Source: Lethocerus indicus
Taxonomy: Eukaryota; Arthropoda; Insecta; Hemiptera; Belostomatidae
Direction of reading: 5' to 3'
Length of the DNA: 64,000 nt
Assembly: GCA_019843655.1 (NCBI GenBank)
Contig: JACDQD010000007.1
Span: 9,979,600-10,043,599 of the forward strand
Position numbering within the stretch: position 1 is the first letter of the stretch
The DNA's letters: not shown here
Text below: more model-generated notes on this DNA
Told to the model about the DNA's origin: nothing
The model's database searches: none
Seen by the model: only the letters and a program-made list of their open reading frames with translations

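Overview
The window is the interior of one very large muscle gene read right to left on the minus strand: the arthropod titin homologue sallimus (sls), which also encodes kettin. The evidence is a long run of immunoglobulin (Ig) half-domain exons. They share signatures such as VEWFxNGxP, RFRTTHDFGYVALDI and EDSGTYxCKAxNxxGEAV, and are joined by the kettin linker ExQHPEGLEKIxxLE. Two enormous low-complexity PEVK-type exons follow. The host is an arthropod, most likely an insect. Introns are AT-rich, hold (AT)n microsatellites, and split nearly every Ig domain. I cannot name the species, and neither end of the gene is inside the window.

Layout in transcription order. (1) 64000-44664: about 23 kettin-type Ig domains, here called W1-W23, the first one partial. 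(2) 42477-41253: a non-Ig charged linker (WYDAELAHYQAERQETELE...). (3) 41106-37164: four Ig domains (W24-W27). (4) 36-33 kb: a 4.2-kb intron with an unusual CpG-rich block that looks like an internal muscle promoter or enhancer (CArG box, twin AP-1 sites, E-boxes, a short ATG ORF). (5) 32927-24270: one 8.66-kb exon with a PEVK-1-like spring, made of fourteen 75-residue repeats and then three roughly 479-residue repeats, ending in Ig W28. (6) 23679-19617: Ig W29-W33. (7) 19263-18619: a unique Ser/Glu-rich exon. (8) 17663-17269: Ig W34. (9) 17069-12539: six small to medium non-Ig exons, including a probable helical conserved region. (10) 11580-1: a second spring (PEVK-2-like) in one exon of at least 11.58 kb that runs off the left edge, built from degenerate modules of about 104 residues.

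I placed 73 exons plus the last base of a further one. Splice phases agree across every junction (GT-AG, mostly phase 1), so the chain reads as one continuous frame. The one exception is an apparent 1-nt frame break near 10.69 kb inside the PEVK-2 exon. Two extra phase-compatible candidates were found: a 33-nt cassette microexon inside Ig W11, and an alternative 5' exon before Ig W34.

How the parts work together, from family knowledge: kettin Ig domains and linkers lie along thin filaments next to the Z-disc, and the PEVK-like segments act as extensible springs toward the thick filament. Isoforms differ by including the springs. Candidate points in this window where isoforms could start, stop or vary are the CpG-rich block at 33-35 kb, the 2.2-kb intron after the last kettin Ig, the cassette microexon, and the alternative exon at 17.9 kb. 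No bacterial, viral or CRISPR content was seen. The only mobile-element-like content is a 70-bp minisatellite with an inverted partial copy and a dispersed repeat pair at 15.5-16.8 kb.
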